Positions 22,222 to 30,271 of a stretch of DNA of 36,883 bases are shown piece by piece. The position numbers and the translations under genes are program-made. The stretch's first letter is position 1. Each line of letters begins with the position of its first letter. A model generated the notes under the pieces. That model searched no databases and was not told the origin of the DNA. It was given only the letters and a program-made list of their open reading frames with translations. The DNA is taken from contig CALFNN010000033.1 of NCBI GenBank assembly GCA_937902925.1, forward strand, positions 1 to 36,883, written 5' to 3'. Source of the stretch: an uncultured Opitutaceae bacterium. Its GTDB lineage: Bacteria; Verrucomicrobiota; Verrucomicrobiia; Opitutales; Opitutaceae.

Positions 22222-24639
22222 ATGAACGATCTCAAATTCGCCTTCCGGCAGCTCGCCAAGTCCCCCGGCTTCACCGCGGTCGTCGTCCTCTCGCTCGCGC
22301 TGGGCATCGGCGCCAACGCCACCGTGCTCTGCTGGCTGCGCAACTTCGTGCTGCGTCCGCTGCCGGGCGTTGTCCGTCAGGAGGAGATTGTCGTCCTCCT
22401 CTCGAATCAGGGCGGCGGCAACGTGTCCGTCCCCGATCTCGCGGATTTCGCCGCGCAGCCCCGCGTGTTTGCCGGTGCCGCGGCCTCGCAGACGACCACC
22501 GCGGCGCTCACGACGGGAAAATCCATCACGTGGATCGAGGGTCAGGTGGTCAGCGCGGATTTTTTCAACCTGCTCGGCGTGCAACCGCTGCTTGGCCGCA
22601 CCTTCCTGGCGGAGGAGGACCGGCAGCCGGGCGGCAACCCCGTGCTCGTGATCGGCGAGAGTCTCTGGCGGCGGCAGTTCGGCGCCGATGCCGGCATCGT
22701 GGGCCGGGTCATCGAATTGAACCGGCACCACTTCACGATCGTCGGCGTGGTGCCGGCGGTGTTCCACGGGACGATGACGCCGTCGGTCTTCGATTTCTGG
22801 GCGCCGCTCTCGATGGTTTACGAGGTGCGCGGCCAGGCGCTGTCGACGACCAGGCGCGACGTGCGGGGCTGGCATGATTTCGCGCGGTTGCTGCCGGGCG
22901 TGAGTGTCGGGCAGGCGCAGGCCGCCGTCGCCGCGCTCAACCCGGGCCTCGCGACGACCTACCCGAAGACGAACCGCGACATTCACCACCGCGTGCTGCC
23001 GTATTCGCAATGCCCGTGGGGTTCGCAGGCCCTGATGGGTCCGGTCCTGCGGCTGCTGCTCGCCGTGAGCGTCGGCGTGCTGCTGATCGTCGCCGCCAAC
23101 GTCGCGAACCTGCTGCTCGCGCGAGCGACGAGCCGGCGCAAGGAGATCGCCATCCGGCTGGCGGCCGGCGCCGGCCGCGGGCGGCTCATCCGCCAGCTCC
23201 TGACCGAGAGCCTGCTGCTGGCGGTGCTGGGCGGGCTCGGCGGCGCGCTGCTCGCGAGTTGGGCGATCGATGGCATTCCTTGTTTCCTGCCCAAGCTGCC
23301 AGCCGGGGTGTCGGTCGCGTTTTCCCTCGACGCTGAAACGCTGGGCCTGACGTTGCTGCTCACCCTCGCCACCGGTCTCGGGTTCGGCCTGTTGCCGGCC
23401 TGGCAGACGACGCGCGTGAACCTGAACGAGACGCTGAAGCAAAGCGGCCGCTCCTCGGCCGCCGGTGCGTCGCAACACCGGCTGCGCCACGGCCTCGTGA
23501 TCGCCGAGGTCGCGCTCGCGCTGGTGTTGCTCATCGGCGCCGGTCTCTGCCTCAAGGGGCTGGAAAAGGCGCGGCAGGTCGACCTCGGGATCGATCCCGG
23601 CCACGTGCTGCTCGGGCGGCTGCAGATTGGCATGAACGGCTACACTCCGGAGACGGGAAAGCGTTTCTACGACGACCTGCGGCGGCAACTGGCGGCGCAG
23701 CCCGGCGTCGAGGAGGTCGCCCTCGCGAGCTGGTTTCCCCTCGGGCTTTCCGGTTGCAAGGGCTGGAACGCCGACGTCGAGGGCTACGTGCGACCGGCGG
23801 ACGAGGACCTCACCTACGAATATGCCGTCGTTTCGCCGCGATATTTTGCGACGCTGGCGATCCCGTTGCTGGCCGGGCGCGATTTCACCGACGCCGACGA
23901 CGCGGGCGCGCCGACGGTGGCAGTCGTCAACGAGGCGTTCGCCCGGCGTTTCTGGCCGGGGCAGGACCCGCTTGGCCGCCGTTTCCGCACCGGCAGCATC
24001 TGGCGCACCATCGTCGGCGTCGCCAAGACCGGAAAATACAACCAGCTCAACGAAGCCCCGCGGTGTTTTTTCTACGTGCCGTATCAGCAGGGCGTGCCCG
24101 ACCTGGACCTCAACGTGTGCGTCCGCACCACGGGCGATCCGGCCGCGTTCGCCGGTTCGCTCACCCGCACCGTGCACGAGCTCGATCCCGGCGTGGGTCT
24201 GCTGCGCGTCGGGCCGTTCACCGACTCGATCCTCGCGACCTTTGTCCAGCGCCTCGCCGCCGGGCTGCTCGCGCTGCTCGGCGCCGTCGCGCTCGTGCTC
24301 GCGGCGATGGGCGTTTACGCGGTGATGGCGTATGCCGTCAGCCAGCGCACGCAGGAGTTCGGTGTGCGGATGGCGCTCGGCGCCACGCCGCGCGACGTGC
24401 TGGCGCAGGTCATCCGCCAGGGAATCGCGCTGGCGGCGGCCGGGGTCGTGGCCGGGCTCGCACTGGCTCTCGGGGTGACGCGCCTGCTGGCGGGGTTTCT
24501 CTATGGGGTGAGCCCCTTCGACCCGCTGACGTTCGCGGGCGTTCCGGTCGTGCTCGCCCTCATCGCCGTGCTGGCGTGCTACATCCCCGCCCGCCGCGCG
24601 ACCCGCGTCAACCCGATCGAGGCGCTGCGCGCGGAGTGA
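22222..24639 (+). CDS. Duplicated MacB/FtsX-type ABC permease P8 without ADOP prefix
   Basis: An 805-residue permease that starts directly at the juxtamembrane segment, MNDLKFAFRQLAKSPGFTAV, with the first membrane helix at about 17-38. It lacks the roughly 70-residue prefix of P1-P3 and P5-P7. The first FtsX module is near 278-345 (IVAANVANLLLARATSRRKE; IAIRLAAGAGRGRLIRQLLT). The C-terminal module has AAMGVYAVMAYAVSQRTQEF and ends IPARRATRVNPIEALRAE, with Asn replacing the usual Asp in VDP. P9 shares the same opening and the VNP variant, so P8 and P9 form their own subgroup. Probably transcribed separately from P7 given the long gap. Confidence 0.9.
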   Translation: MNDLKFAFRQLAKSPGFTAVVVLSLALGIGANATVLCWLRNFVLRPLPGVVRQEEIVVLLSNQGGGNVSVPDLADFAAQPRVFAGAAASQTTTAALTTGKSITWIEGQVVSADFFNLLGVQPLLGRTFLAEEDRQPGGNPVLVIGESLWRRQFGADAGIVGRVIELNRHHFTIVGVVPAVFHGTMTPSVFDFWAPLSMVYEVRGQALSTTRRDVRGWHDFARLLPGVSVGQAQAAVAALNPGLATTYPKTNRDIHHRVLPYSQCPWGSQALMGPVLRLLLAVSVGVLLIVAANVANLLLARATSRRKEIAIRLAAGAGRGRLIRQLLTESLLLAVLGGLGGALLASWAIDGIPCFLPKLPAGVSVAFSLDAETLGLTLLLTLATGLGFGLLPAWQTTRVNLNETLKQSGRSSAAGASQHRLRHGLVIAEVALALVLLIGAGLCLKGLEKARQVDLGIDPGHVLLGRLQIGMNGYTPETGKRFYDDLRRQLAAQPGVEEVALASWFPLGLSGCKGWNADVEGYVRPADEDLTYEYAVVSPRYFATLAIPLLAGRDFTDADDAGAPTVAVVNEAFARRFWPGQDPLGRRFRTGSIWRTIVGVAKTGKYNQLNEAPRCFFYVPYQQGVPDLDLNVCVRTTGDPAAFAGSLTRTVHELDPGVGLLRVGPFTDSILATFVQRLAAGLLALLGAVALVLAAMGVYAVMAYAVSQRTQEFGVRMALGATPRDVLAQVIRQGIALAAAGVVAGLALALGVTRLLAGFLYGVSPFDPLTFAGVPVVLALIAVLACYIPARRATRVNPIEALRAE

Positions 24640-24685
24640 CACCGACCACTTACCTTCTCTCCGCGCGACCCGCTTCAACCAACTC

Positions 24686-24694
24686 AAAAGGAGA
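24686..24694 (+). promoter_or_regulatory. Strong Shine-Dalgarno sequence
   Basis: AAAAGGAGA lies 8 nt before the ATG at 24703. It stands out because most other genes in this window show no clear ribosome binding site, and it supports the chosen start of the small downstream gene and efficient translation of it. Confidence 0.7.
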
Positions 24695-24702
24695 ACACCA
24701 TC

Positions 24703-25038
24703 ATGCGCATCCTCGCCATCGAAAGGGAACTGCCGATGCCGGTTCATCAGAACTTGCACGACCTGCTGCACGAGGAGGCGGCGGTCGTGTGGGAGCTGCA
24801 GAAACAGGGCATCGTCCGCGACATCTGGTTCACCACCGCCGACCGGCGGGCGGTCATCATGCTCGAATGCCCCGGCGCGCCCGCGGCGCGGGAGCACCTC
24901 AACGCGCTGCCGTTGGTGCGGACGGGGCTGATCGATTTCATGCTGCTCGAGCTGACGGCCTACGACGGCTTCGAGCGCCTCTTCGCCGGCGGTCTCGAGG
25001 CCGCCGAACTCCGGCACGAGGAGCCGCCGGAGTATTGA
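24703..25038 (+). CDS. Muconolactone isomerase-like (dimeric ferredoxin-like fold) small protein
   Basis: A 111-residue cytoplasmic protein. The sequence MRILAIERELP, then a helix with HEEAAVVWELQKQGIVRDIW, a strand with RRAVIMLECPG, a helix, and NALPLVRTGLIDFMLLELTA with YDGFERLF at the end, matches a family of about 95-110 residues resembling muconolactone delta-isomerase. This family is often mislabelled 'superoxide dismutase' in databases. The fold is a dimeric alpha/beta barrel; the true activity of these stand-alone members is not established. It sits between P8 and P9 with a strong ribosome binding site, and likely lies on a transcript with both. Confidence 0.75.
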   Translation: MRILAIERELPMPVHQNLHDLLHEEAAVVWELQKQGIVRDIWFTTADRRAVIMLECPGAPAAREHLNALPLVRTGLIDFMLLELTAYDGFERLFAGGLEAAELRHEEPPEY

Positions 25039-25078
25039 AGGAAGTGCCGAGATCGCATGACCCGCCCGATTGCCTCAT

Positions 25079-27430
25079 ATGAACGACCTTCGCCACGCCC
25101 TCCGCCAGCTCGCGAAAACGCCGGGCTTCACCATTCTCGCCGTGCTCTCGCTCGCCGTGGGCATCGGCATCAACACCACGATCTTTTCCGCGATGGACGC
25201 CGCGTTTCTCCGGCCGCTGCCGGTGAAGGATCCCGACGAGATCGTGAAGTTCGAGCGCCCGATGCTGTCGCTTATGGAATACGCACAGGTCCGCGCCGAG
25301 TTGACGTCGCTCCCGGCCTTGCTCGCCTCGACTCGCCGCAATCTGCTGCTGACGGGTCAGGAGCAGACGGAACTGGTCGCGGGCCGGGCGGTTTCGAGCA
25401 ACTACTTCACGACCCTCGGCGTTGCTGCGGCGCAAGGGCGGCTTTTTTCCGAGCGCAGCGCGGACCTGGCCAATCCGATCGTTGTGATGAGCGACGCGCT
25501 GTGGCAGCGGCGCTTCGGCAGCGATCCGAAGCTTGTCGGCCGGTCGATCGCGTTGAATGGGTTGCCCGTGACCGTGGTTGGCATCGCGCCGCGTGGTTTC
25601 ACCGGCGAAGAGCGGCTGCCGCCGACCGACCTGTGGTATCCGATCCAGTCGCGGCCGCGTGATTTTGCGCCGACCCAGCGGGTCTTCCTGCTGACGGGCC
25701 GGCTGCGCGAGGGTTTGACGCCGGAGCAGGCACGGGTCGAGGCCGCGACGATTTTTGCGCGACCGGAGTGGCAGGACCTCGGCGTCAACCGCCTCGGCGA
25801 GCGCGTCCGCCTCGTCTCGGAGCAGGAGTCGCGGATGGATCACGGTGGCCGGTTGACGTATCTCATGGGCCCCGTGGTCGGGCTCGTGCTGCTCGTCGCC
25901 TGCGCGAATGTCTCGTGCCTGCTGCTCGGGCGCTACGAGGAGCGCCGGCGCGAGATCGCGGTGCGGCTCGCGCTTGGGGCGGGCCGCTGGCGCGTGATGC
26001 GTTATCTCCTCGCCGAGGCGCTGCTCCTTTCGTTTGTCGGCGGCGCGCTTGGGCTGCTGTTCACAAGCTGGGGGCTCGGCGTGGTCCCGACGATCCTGCC
26101 GCCGATGCTTGCCTCGTGGGCTCCCGAAATGAGCATCGATGGACGCGTGCTTGGCCTGACCGCTGGATTGTCCGTGGTTGCGACGCTCGCGTTCGGCCTC
26201 GTGCCGGCCTGGAGGGCATCGCGCGTCGATGTCTCGACCATGCTGAAGTCGGACAGCGTGCATCTCGGCAAAACGCCGAGTCGCAACGTCCTCGTCGTCG
26301 TGCAGGTGATGGTCGCGGTGGTGTTCCTGGGAATCGCCGCGCTGTTCGTGCGCGGCTTCCTGGCCGGCGCCGGGCGCGATCTTGGTTTTACCGAGCGAAA
26401 TATTCTGTTCACCTATCTGGTGCCCGAGCGCCGGATGCCGCGGGAACTCTCGTCCGTGCTCGACGAAGTCCGGCAGACGGTTGCGGCGCTGCCGGGCGTG
26501 CGGTCGGTCACGCTGGCCAGCAGCGTCGTCGGCGGGCGACCCATCCCGCTGCTGACGCCGGAGGATCAGAAGGCGGGCAACGCTGCCGGCCGGCCGCTGC
26601 CCTGCAATCTCGTCGATCCCGGCTACTTTGCGACCCTCGGGATTCCCCTGCTGCAGGGGCGCGATTTCACGACGCACGACAACGAGGCGGGCGGGCGCGT
26701 GGCGATCGTGAGCGAGTCGATGGCGAAGCGACTCTGGCCGGGCGAGCGCGCCGTGGGGCAGACGCTGTTTGCCGGCCGTGGCGAATTGCAGCCGCGCGAG
26801 GTCGTCGGCGTGGTGCGGGATGTGGCGGATCTGAGCGAGCGCCAGACGACCGATCCGCTGTATTATCTGCCGATGCGCCAGGAGCGGTTCGGCGACCTGA
26901 TCCTGATCGTGAAAACCAAGACGGCGCCGGCCGAGTTCGCGGGCCCGGTGCGCGCGGCGCTGAAGCGGATGGATGCGTCGCTGAGCACGTTCCTGTTCGA
27001 CACGATCGGCGGCCGGTTGCGCGTGGTGCTGCTGCCACAGTGGTTCGCGGCGTGGCTGGGTGGCGTGCTCGGCGGGCTGGCGTTCGTGCTCGCGATCAGC
27101 GGGCTCTACGGCGTGGTGTCCTACGCGGTGTCCCGGCGCACGCGGGAGATCGGCATCCGGATCGCGCTCGGGGCCGCGCCGCGCGACGCCGTGTGGCTGG
27201 TGCTGCGGCAGGGCGCGCTCCTCGCGCTGATCGGCGTGGGCCTGGGCCTGCCGCTGGCGGTGGGCGTGGGCGTCGTGGCGCGGAACGGATTGTATGGGAT
27301 CAGCGCGACCGATCCCGTGGCGCTGGCGGGTGCCGCCCTGCTGGTGGTCGCGGTGGCCGCACTCGCGAGCTGGATTCCCGCGCGCCGGGCGGCCGGCGTG
27401 AACCCGGTGGAGGCGTTGCGTGCGGAGTGA
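25079..27430 (+). CDS. Duplicated MacB/FtsX-type ABC permease P9 without ADOP prefix
   Basis: A 783-residue permease, the shortest of the nine. It begins MNDLRHALRQLAKTPGFTIL from the ATG at 25079; an in-frame TTG at 25070 adds three residues. The nearest good ribosome binding site (AAGGAAG, 25038-25044) is correctly spaced for an out-of-frame ATG at 25057, not for this start, so initiation here is unusual or the short upstream frame is translated as a leader. First membrane helix about 17-38. The first FtsX module is near 262-325 (VACANVSCLLLGRYEERRRE; IAVRLALGAGRWRVMRYLLA). The C-terminal module has SGLYGVVSYAVSRRTREIGI and ends IPARRAAGVNPVEALRAE. It converges on the rhamnosidase with only 9 nt between stop codons. 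Confidence 0.9.
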   Translation: MNDLRHALRQLAKTPGFTILAVLSLAVGIGINTTIFSAMDAAFLRPLPVKDPDEIVKFERPMLSLMEYAQVRAELTSLPALLASTRRNLLLTGQEQTELVAGRAVSSNYFTTLGVAAAQGRLFSERSADLANPIVVMSDALWQRRFGSDPKLVGRSIALNGLPVTVVGIAPRGFTGEERLPPTDLWYPIQSRPRDFAPTQRVFLLTGRLREGLTPEQARVEAATIFARPEWQDLGVNRLGERVRLVSEQESRMDHGGRLTYLMGPVVGLVLLVACANVSCLLLGRYEERRREIAVRLALGAGRWRVMRYLLAEALLLSFVGGALGLLFTSWGLGVVPTILPPMLASWAPEMSIDGRVLGLTAGLSVVATLAFGLVPAWRASRVDVSTMLKSDSVHLGKTPSRNVLVVVQVMVAVVFLGIAALFVRGFLAGAGRDLGFTERNILFTYLVPERRMPRELSSVLDEVRQTVAALPGVRSVTLASSVVGGRPIPLLTPEDQKAGNAAGRPLPCNLVDPGYFATLGIPLLQGRDFTTHDNEAGGRVAIVSESMAKRLWPGERAVGQTLFAGRGELQPREVVGVVRDVADLSERQTTDPLYYLPMRQERFGDLILIVKTKTAPAEFAGPVRAALKRMDASLSTFLFDTIGGRLRVVLLPQWFAAWLGGVLGGLAFVLAISGLYGVVSYAVSRRTREIGIRIALGAAPRDAVWLVLRQGALLALIGVGLGLPLAVGVGVVARNGLYGISATDPVALAGAALLVVAVAALASWIPARRAAGVNPVEALRAE

Positions 27431-27439
27431 GTCGAACGG

Positions 27440-30166
27440 TCAGTTTGGCGCCGGCGCGGAGAACTGGTAACTACCCGCCGGCACCGTGAATGTCACGCGG
27501 CCGCCAGCGACGCGCGCATCGGTCATGCCGGCGAGTTCGGTGAGCGGACGCCCGCCTTCCGTCACGGTGTCGGCGGCCCCGAACGGCAGCGTGACGCTGG
27601 CACTCGTGTTCGCCGGAACGGTCACCATGAGGTCGAAGCGGCCGTTCGCGATTTTCCAGTCCGAGGCGGCGACCCCGTAGGGCGTCTCGACGCTGGCCTT
27701 CGCGGACGTCAGGCCGCCGCCCGGCGTCGGTGCGACGCGAAAGCGTTTCCAGCCGGGCGCATCCTCCGCGGGTTGGAGGCCGGCGATGGTATCGTAGAAC
27801 CAGCCGACGACGGAACCGTAGGCATAGTGGTTGAAGGAGTTCATGCCCTCGGAATTGAAGCCCTTGTCGGGCGTCCAGCTGTCCCAGCGTTCCCAGACCG
27901 TGGTCGCGCCGTTCTTGATGCTGAACAGCCAGCCGGGATAAGTTTCCTGCAGGAGGATTTGGTAGGCGAGGTCCGCGCGGCCGATCTCGGTGAGCACGGG
28001 CATCAGGAGCGGCGTGCCGAGAAAACCGGTGGACAGGTGGTTGTTCTTCGCCGCGATGGTCCGCAGGAGCTGCGCGATCACTTTTTTCCGCAGGGTGTCG
28101 GGCACGAGATCGAAGCCGAGCGCGAGGAGGTAGGCGGTTTGCTCGTCGCTCAGCATCCGGCCGTCGTCGGCGATGAACTCGTGGCGGAAGGCGGCCTTGA
28201 TTTTCGCGAGGAGGGCGTGGTCGCGCAGGGCGGCCTCGGTGCGGCCGAGCTCGGCGGCAGTGCGGCCGGCGATGTCGGTGACGCGGGCGAAGTAAGCGGT
28301 CGCGATCAGCACGTAGGGCGTCGGCCCCTCGCGGGTCGGGCTCCCGGGCGCGAGCCAGTCGCCGTAGCTGGTCTTGCTGCGACGGATGCCGTCGGGCCAG
28401 TCGCGCGCCTGCGCCTCGACCCAGCGCTGCATGGAATCGAAATTCTCCTCGAGCAATTGCCGGTCTCCCGTGTGCTCCCACGTGACGTAGGGCACGATGA
28501 CCGCGGCATCGCCCCAGCCGGCGCTGCCGTAGCGGAGACCGATGTCGGGGGCGACGTCGGCGAAGCCGCTGGCGCCGCCGCGTTCGTCGCGAAAGCTGTC
28601 CCGCACCGCCGCGAGCCACTGCCGGTAGAACGTGCCGCTGGCGAAATTGTAGTTGGCCGTGTGGCTGAACACCTGCGCGTCGCCCGTCCAGCCGAGCCGT
28701 TCGTCCCGCTGCGGGCAATCGGTCGGCACGTCGAGGAAGTTGCCCTTCTGCCCCCAGAGCGTGTTCGCATAGAGTTTGTTCAGGAGCGGATTCGAGCATT
28801 CGAAATATCCGATGCGCGACAGGTCGGAGTGCGCCACGATGCCGGTGATGGCGTCGTCGTCGGGCTGGCCGACCCCGCTGAGCTCGACGTAGCGAAAACC
28901 GAAAAACGTAAAACGCGGCTCCCAGGTTTCGACGCCCGCGCCGCGCGCGATGTAGGTGGCGGTCGCGTGCGCGGTGCGGAGGTTCTTCGTGTAGATCGTG
29001 CCGTCGGCGTCGAGCATCTCGGCGAATCGCACGGTGACCTCGGTGCCGGCGGAGGCGCGGGCCTTGAGCCGCACCCACCCGACCATGTTCTGGCCGAGGT
29101 CGTAGAGGAAGACGCCCGGCTTCACCTCGCGGCGCGACACCGGCTTGAGTTCCTCGGTGCGGCGGACCGGTGGCGCGAAATGCGCCGTCATGATCGCGGA
29201 CGACCCGCCCTGCACCTGCACCGGCTGCCACGCCCACGTCGAGCCCGACGGCTGGCACCAGTTGGGATCGTCGCGGCGGGCGTCGAAGGTCTCTCCATAG
29301 TAAATGCCCTGCGCGACGATCGGCCCCGCGGCGCGGCGCCAGTCCTTGTCCGTCGACACCACGGTCGTCGCGCCCGCGGCGTCGGTGAGCTCGAGAAACG
29401 CGGACACGAGCGGCTCGGTGCCGTATTGGGTGCCGCGCATGAGCGTGCCGCTGAACCAGCCGTCGGCGAGGATGAGGCCGAGGGCGTTCCGGCCGGGCTG
29501 CACCTGCGCGGTGACGTCGTAGGCGACATAGAAGACGCGTTTGCGGTAGTCGGGCCAGCCGGGGAGGAAGTAGTCGTGGCCGACCTTGCGGCCGTTGAGC
29601 CACGGCTCGACGAGGCCAAACGCGGAGAGGTAGAGGCGCGCCTTCACAGGCTTCGCGGCAACGTCGAACTCGCCGCGGAAATAGCGCGCACCGGGCGCGG
29701 TGTCGCGCGCGACCGCGGCGCCATCGCCGAGCCAGAGGGCGGTCGCTGGCCACGCGGTGCCGAGCAGGCCGGTCTCGAACGCCGCCGGCGCGCTCCAGTC
29801 GCTGACCGGGTTGCGTTCATCCCAGACGCGGACCTGCCATTCGTAGCGCGTCTTCGGCTTCGGGGCGAAGCCGGCCACGGAGACCCACTGCGATTGATCG
29901 GAGGCGATGCGGGGCGTCTCGATGGGATTGCCGGCCGCCCGGCCGCTGGCGCCGAGTTCCGTGACGCGGAGCTGATACGCGGTCTGCCGCGCGCCACGCC
30001 CCGGCGCGTCGAGCCGCCAGGAAAAACGGGGCGCCGGCGTGTCGACGACCATCGGCTCCACGAGGCCCTCGCACGTCAGGTGCGAGACGCCGAGGCCGGG
30101 CGAGCCGGCGGCGGAGAGTGAGACGATGCCGATGAAGCACATGATCAGGGGTGGGAGCGTGCGCAT
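27440..30166 (-). CDS. Secreted alpha-L-rhamnosidase, glycoside hydrolase family 78
   Basis: A 908-residue exported enzyme that removes terminal alpha-L-rhamnose from plant or microbial glycans such as pectin side chains. The signal peptide is about residues 1-20 (MRTLPPLIMCFIGIVSLSAA). The N-terminal beta domains include the opening Fn3-like part (LTCEGLVEPMVVDTPAPRFS). The (alpha/alpha)6 catalytic barrel carries CPQRDERLGWTGDAQVFSHT, in which E489 is the likely general acid and D496 a conserved partner. E759 in TTVWERWDSW is the likely base. This spacing agrees with characterised GH78 enzymes. A C-terminal beta-sandwich ends the protein. Length is normal for the family. Its expression is probably independent of the permease array, since it is on the opposite strand. 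Confidence 0.94.
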   Translation of the reverse strand: MRTLPPLIMCFIGIVSLSAAGSPGLGVSHLTCEGLVEPMVVDTPAPRFSWRLDAPGRGARQTAYQLRVTELGASGRAAGNPIETPRIASDQSQWVSVAGFAPKPKTRYEWQVRVWDERNPVSDWSAPAAFETGLLGTAWPATALWLGDGAAVARDTAPGARYFRGEFDVAAKPVKARLYLSAFGLVEPWLNGRKVGHDYFLPGWPDYRKRVFYVAYDVTAQVQPGRNALGLILADGWFSGTLMRGTQYGTEPLVSAFLELTDAAGATTVVSTDKDWRRAAGPIVAQGIYYGETFDARRDDPNWCQPSGSTWAWQPVQVQGGSSAIMTAHFAPPVRRTEELKPVSRREVKPGVFLYDLGQNMVGWVRLKARASAGTEVTVRFAEMLDADGTIYTKNLRTAHATATYIARGAGVETWEPRFTFFGFRYVELSGVGQPDDDAITGIVAHSDLSRIGYFECSNPLLNKLYANTLWGQKGNFLDVPTDCPQRDERLGWTGDAQVFSHTANYNFASGTFYRQWLAAVRDSFRDERGGASGFADVAPDIGLRYGSAGWGDAAVIVPYVTWEHTGDRQLLEENFDSMQRWVEAQARDWPDGIRRSKTSYGDWLAPGSPTREGPTPYVLIATAYFARVTDIAGRTAAELGRTEAALRDHALLAKIKAAFRHEFIADDGRMLSDEQTAYLLALGFDLVPDTLRKKVIAQLLRTIAAKNNHLSTGFLGTPLLMPVLTEIGRADLAYQILLQETYPGWLFSIKNGATTVWERWDSWTPDKGFNSEGMNSFNHYAYGSVVGWFYDTIAGLQPAEDAPGWKRFRVAPTPGGGLTSAKASVETPYGVAASDWKIANGRFDLMVTVPANTSASVTLPFGAADTVTEGGRPLTELAGMTDARVAGGRVTFTVPAGSYQFSAPAPN

Positions 30167-30271
30167 GAGGGGTAATCTAGCCGGTCGGGGCCGGGCGCGA
30201 GGGTTCTGCCGTCGGTCCGTCAGAGGCAGTTTGACGGAATTCGTGAAAATGCCGCTGGCGCCGGCAACGGT
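30167..30271. other. Spacer between kinase stop and rhamnosidase start
   Basis: This 105-nt region lies downstream of the minus-strand kinase and upstream of the rhamnosidase. A perfect 6-bp inverted repeat, CCGTCA (30217-30222) and TGACGG (30232-30237), with a 9-nt loop, lies 51-71 nt upstream of the rhamnosidase start and could be a regulator site for it. The candidate kinase terminator at 30246-30266 is listed separately. No clear promoter hexamers were found. Confidence 0.35.
30246..30266 (-). terminator. Possible weak intrinsic terminator of the hybrid kinase gene
   Basis: On the minus strand, TGCCG (30266-30262) and CGGCA (30254-30250) form a 5-bp stem with a 7-nt loop, followed directly by TTTT (30249-30246). 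It begins 5 nt after the kinase stop codon. The stem is short and the T-run is minimal, so termination may be partial. Confidence 0.35.

Noticed and set aside
18814-25017. Very long minus-strand open frames (870 and 1056 codons) opposite P7 and P8
   Set aside because: They are rich in Arg, His, Gln and Asp, have no recognisable domains or membrane helices, and lie exactly opposite strong permease genes. High GC at third positions makes such mirror frames common.
24703-25038. Naming the small protein a superoxide dismutase, as similar database entries are labelled
   Set aside because: It has no metal-binding motif or length compatible with known superoxide dismutases; the sequence matches the muconolactone isomerase-like fold.
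25057-25662. Open frame starting at the well-spaced ATG at 25057 as a separate gene
   Set aside because: Its product after the first residues is an Arg/Ala-rich shadow of P9 in another frame. Only the possibility of a short coupling leader is kept, as a finding.
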